From: Paragordius varius
Taxonomy: Eukaryota; Nematomorpha
Length of the DNA: 64,000 bases
Direction: 5' to 3'
Assembly (NCBI GenBank): GCA_964247055.1
Contig: OZ176052.1
Coordinates: 8,990,001-9,054,000, forward strand
In this document: positions 62,095 through 64,000 of the stretch, piece after piece
Layout: each line of letters starts with the position of its first letter
Numbering within the stretch: position 1 is the stretch's first letter
Position numbers and translations under genes: made by a program
The notes under the pieces: model-generated
The model's database searches: none
What the model saw: the letters and a program-made list of their open reading frames with translations, nothing else
What the model was told of the DNA's origin: nothing

Positions 62095-62391
62095 CGCGGG
62101 CGGCAACTTGCCACTTCCAATCTATGTGCAGCCGCAAAAAATTTGGACATTCAAAATTTGCAAAATTATGCTCACAAATCTTTAAAATTGATATTTCGCA
62201 TAAAAAATTCTAAAAAAGTCATTTAATTGTCAAAACGAACAAGCTAACAATGTTTTCTATATGTATTTTACTTTCTTACGTTTGGAATCAAGCAAAATAT
62301 TTATGAATGCCTTCATAAAAATTTGAACTACGGCTTAGATTTTTTGAGTCGAATATGCGGCCCGTGCAGCCATTTATGTTAGCCACTCCTG
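62095..62391. mobile_element. hAT MITE (297 bp) abutting the larger hAT element
   Basis: Left end 'CGCGGGCGGCAAC' (degenerate) and right end 'GTTAGCCACTCCTG'; flanking octamers CTCTAGAA (62087-62094) and AACTAGAA (62392-62399) agree at 6 of 8. The larger hAT element appears to have inserted at this MITE's own target duplication. Interior 'GCGGCCCGTGCAGCCATTTA' resembles the MITE at 55082. Confidence 0.65.
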
Positions 62392-62743
62392 AACTAGAAT
62401 TTGTAAAAAAATAAGCTTTTTAACTAATACAGGAGAACAATGTAAATAATTAAATTTAAAAAACTTTCAGTATTTATTTAAAAGATTGAGCTATGAGATA
62501 TAAAATGGCCCCAACGCAGGCGAAAAGAAAGATTATGTCAATATATTAAAAATTGAAAAATTTAAATTGATGAATGCACTCTAGAAGTTAAAAAAATATA
62601 AATCCAATTTTTATCTATTACAGAAAAAAATAACCAAAACAACTTTCAAAACAGTACAACTATTTTAAGTGGACCAGAAAACTATCCCATGTCATCAAAA
62701 TTTTAAGTGTCAACACTCCATTACTTTGTCTCAAAGCGATTTT

Positions 62744-63880
62744 AAAGAATATTTTAAAAAGTATTTAGGTATTAAGGCGATAAATATGTAAATTTAGCGT
62801 TTTAGGCGCTGTAAAAAATTCTCTTCTCAAACTTTTTTGCCGTCATTTTTTTCTATATTTTTTAACACCAAGATGCAGGCACATTCATATTCTTCGATTC
62901 GAATTGGGGTAGTTGGATACCGACCTGTTTAAAATTAAATACCTTAAAAAATTTGGAAGGATTCGAAACCATGGCAAAATTTTGCACTTTTATAAAACTA
63001 ATGAACCATAATATAAAAAACAATTCATACAAAATACTTGGTAGTTTTTAAGGTAAAATCCAAAGGTAAAAATTCAGTCAACGTAATATGTGACATTGCT
63101 TAAATTGAAAATAATTTATAATCCCTTTTTCTACTTCTATCAATATTAGATGTAATTTAAATAAAATTCTAGATTTAATTTTACCTTTAAAAGAAAAGAC
63201 GATATTTTGCAAAAATTTTGTAAGATAAAAATAGCGTCGAAGTAGTTTGACATGGAACTTATTCAAAATGAAATTTTACTTAGATATTTTCGGTTATTTA
63301 TATAATTTTTTTAGAAGCTAAAATTTAAATAGGAATCGTTTCCTTCAATATTTTTATATAAACATATAATTAAATTTAGTGTACGGTATTTAGATACCCC
63401 AAATTGAATAAAAGTGTTAATATGACCTTTTTTATAGCATACCCTTGGAGTAGTTTTATATCCCAGAACTCAATTTTGTAAATAAACTACAGTTTTAGAT
63501 ATTATTTTAGCTATAACTTAACAAACATTGTTTTCATGTATTAGATAACAAAGCCTTTACTTTGTACAGTTTTCTTACTTCTATAGTGTGATGGGAGAGC
63601 CCTAAATCACTATCAAAACGAACTAGCTGATAAAATATATCAAGTCTTTGCAAAGTAGCCTGTAACTTAAGTTAATTATTCATATTCGTTAACTATATAC
63701 ATTTATTTACCTGTTACATTTGCGATCTATAAAATTTATAAAACTAAATGGCGGCAAAAAATTGTATAATGCGCTTAAAGTCTAAAGCATACTTTTAGAT
63801 TCGGCCTAAAACCTTAAATACTTTTTAGGATATTTAAATTTCAAACCGCCCTGGGATATAAAACAGCCCCAAAAGGTATA
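62744..63880. repeat. R2 foldback repeat, longest copy
   Basis: The left arm ('TTTAGCGTTTTAGGCGC', 'CTTTTTTGCCGTCATTTT') is mirrored by the right arm ('AAATGGCGGCAAAAAATTG', 'TAATGCGCTTAAAGTC'). The middle shares 'TTTTGTAAATAAACTAC' and 'ATAAAATATATCAAGT' with copy 1 at 26.3-26.6 kb. About 1.1 kb, no coding capacity. Confidence 0.6.
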
Positions 63881-64000
63881 AAAGTTTAACATGCAAATAA
63901 TGTATATAATGGTTAAAAAATATAAATAATATAGGCTACATTTTACCAGCCAAAACTTGATATAATTTTATAAAGATAAGCCAGTTTCGATTGTTTTTTG

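Noticed and set aside
62500-62706. Possible small plus-strand exons ('MAPTQAKRK...' and '...SGPENYPMSSKF')
   Set aside because: Short, phases do not join cleanly, and no homology; located among repeats.

Overview
This is an AT-rich window from a bilaterian animal. It holds about ten protein genes, all of which except one are split by introns with matching reading phases, and a large load of DNA transposons and unclassified repeats. An ecdysone receptor argues for a protostome. The most unusual general feature is intron size. Many introns are only 21-25 nt long (in RTRAF, MAGOH, MIOX and TRIC), while others exceed 3-5 kb because elements have landed in them. Very short introns are reported from dicyemid mesozoans, so a fast-evolving lineage of that kind is possible, but the sequence does not settle the taxon.

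Layout. 0.3-3.9 kb: 3' part of an ecdysone receptor (+), with a Cys/His-rich hinge and a Cys/His-rich insert in the ligand-binding domain. 5.3-7.8 kb: a TRIC cation channel (-). 8.1-12.85 kb: an old ~265-bp repeat array split by a 3.1-kb hAT transposon that contains an inverted piece of its own transposase. 12.85-13.6 kb: a short Helitron (-). 14.0-23.6 kb: an eight-exon LDH2/MDH2-type dehydrogenase (-); its third intron carries a 5-kb Helitron (+) made of four almost identical 1058-bp units plus a 576-bp unit. 27.9-28.4 kb: mago nashi (+), convergent with a secreted VWA-domain protein (28.4-30.7 kb, -); the two stop codons are 37 bp apart. 34.5-44.5 kb: a d4/DPF (requiem) chromatin reader (+) of 17 exons. 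Its first intron contains, on the other strand, a BED-finger/hAT-derived gene (34.76-37.0 kb). 49.7-51.5 kb: myo-inositol oxygenase (+). 52.65-53.83 kb: an unrecognised single-exon 394-residue protein (-). 57.5-58.3 kb: RTRAF/CGI-99 (+). 59.9-63.9 kb: foldback repeats interrupted by a hAT transposon and a hAT MITE.

The genes are ordinary housekeeping or regulatory genes with no operon-like link: hormone receptor, ER/SR counter-ion channel, exon-junction core factor, BAF-complex reader, inositol catabolism, tRNA-ligase/RNA-transport factor. The novelty lies in the intron biology and in the Helitron architecture: every internal repeat unit starts with the element's own 5' terminus, and one shared 3' end with two hairpins and CTAG closes the array. 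No retrovirus-like or capsid-bearing element was recognised, and no tRNA, rRNA or CRISPR.
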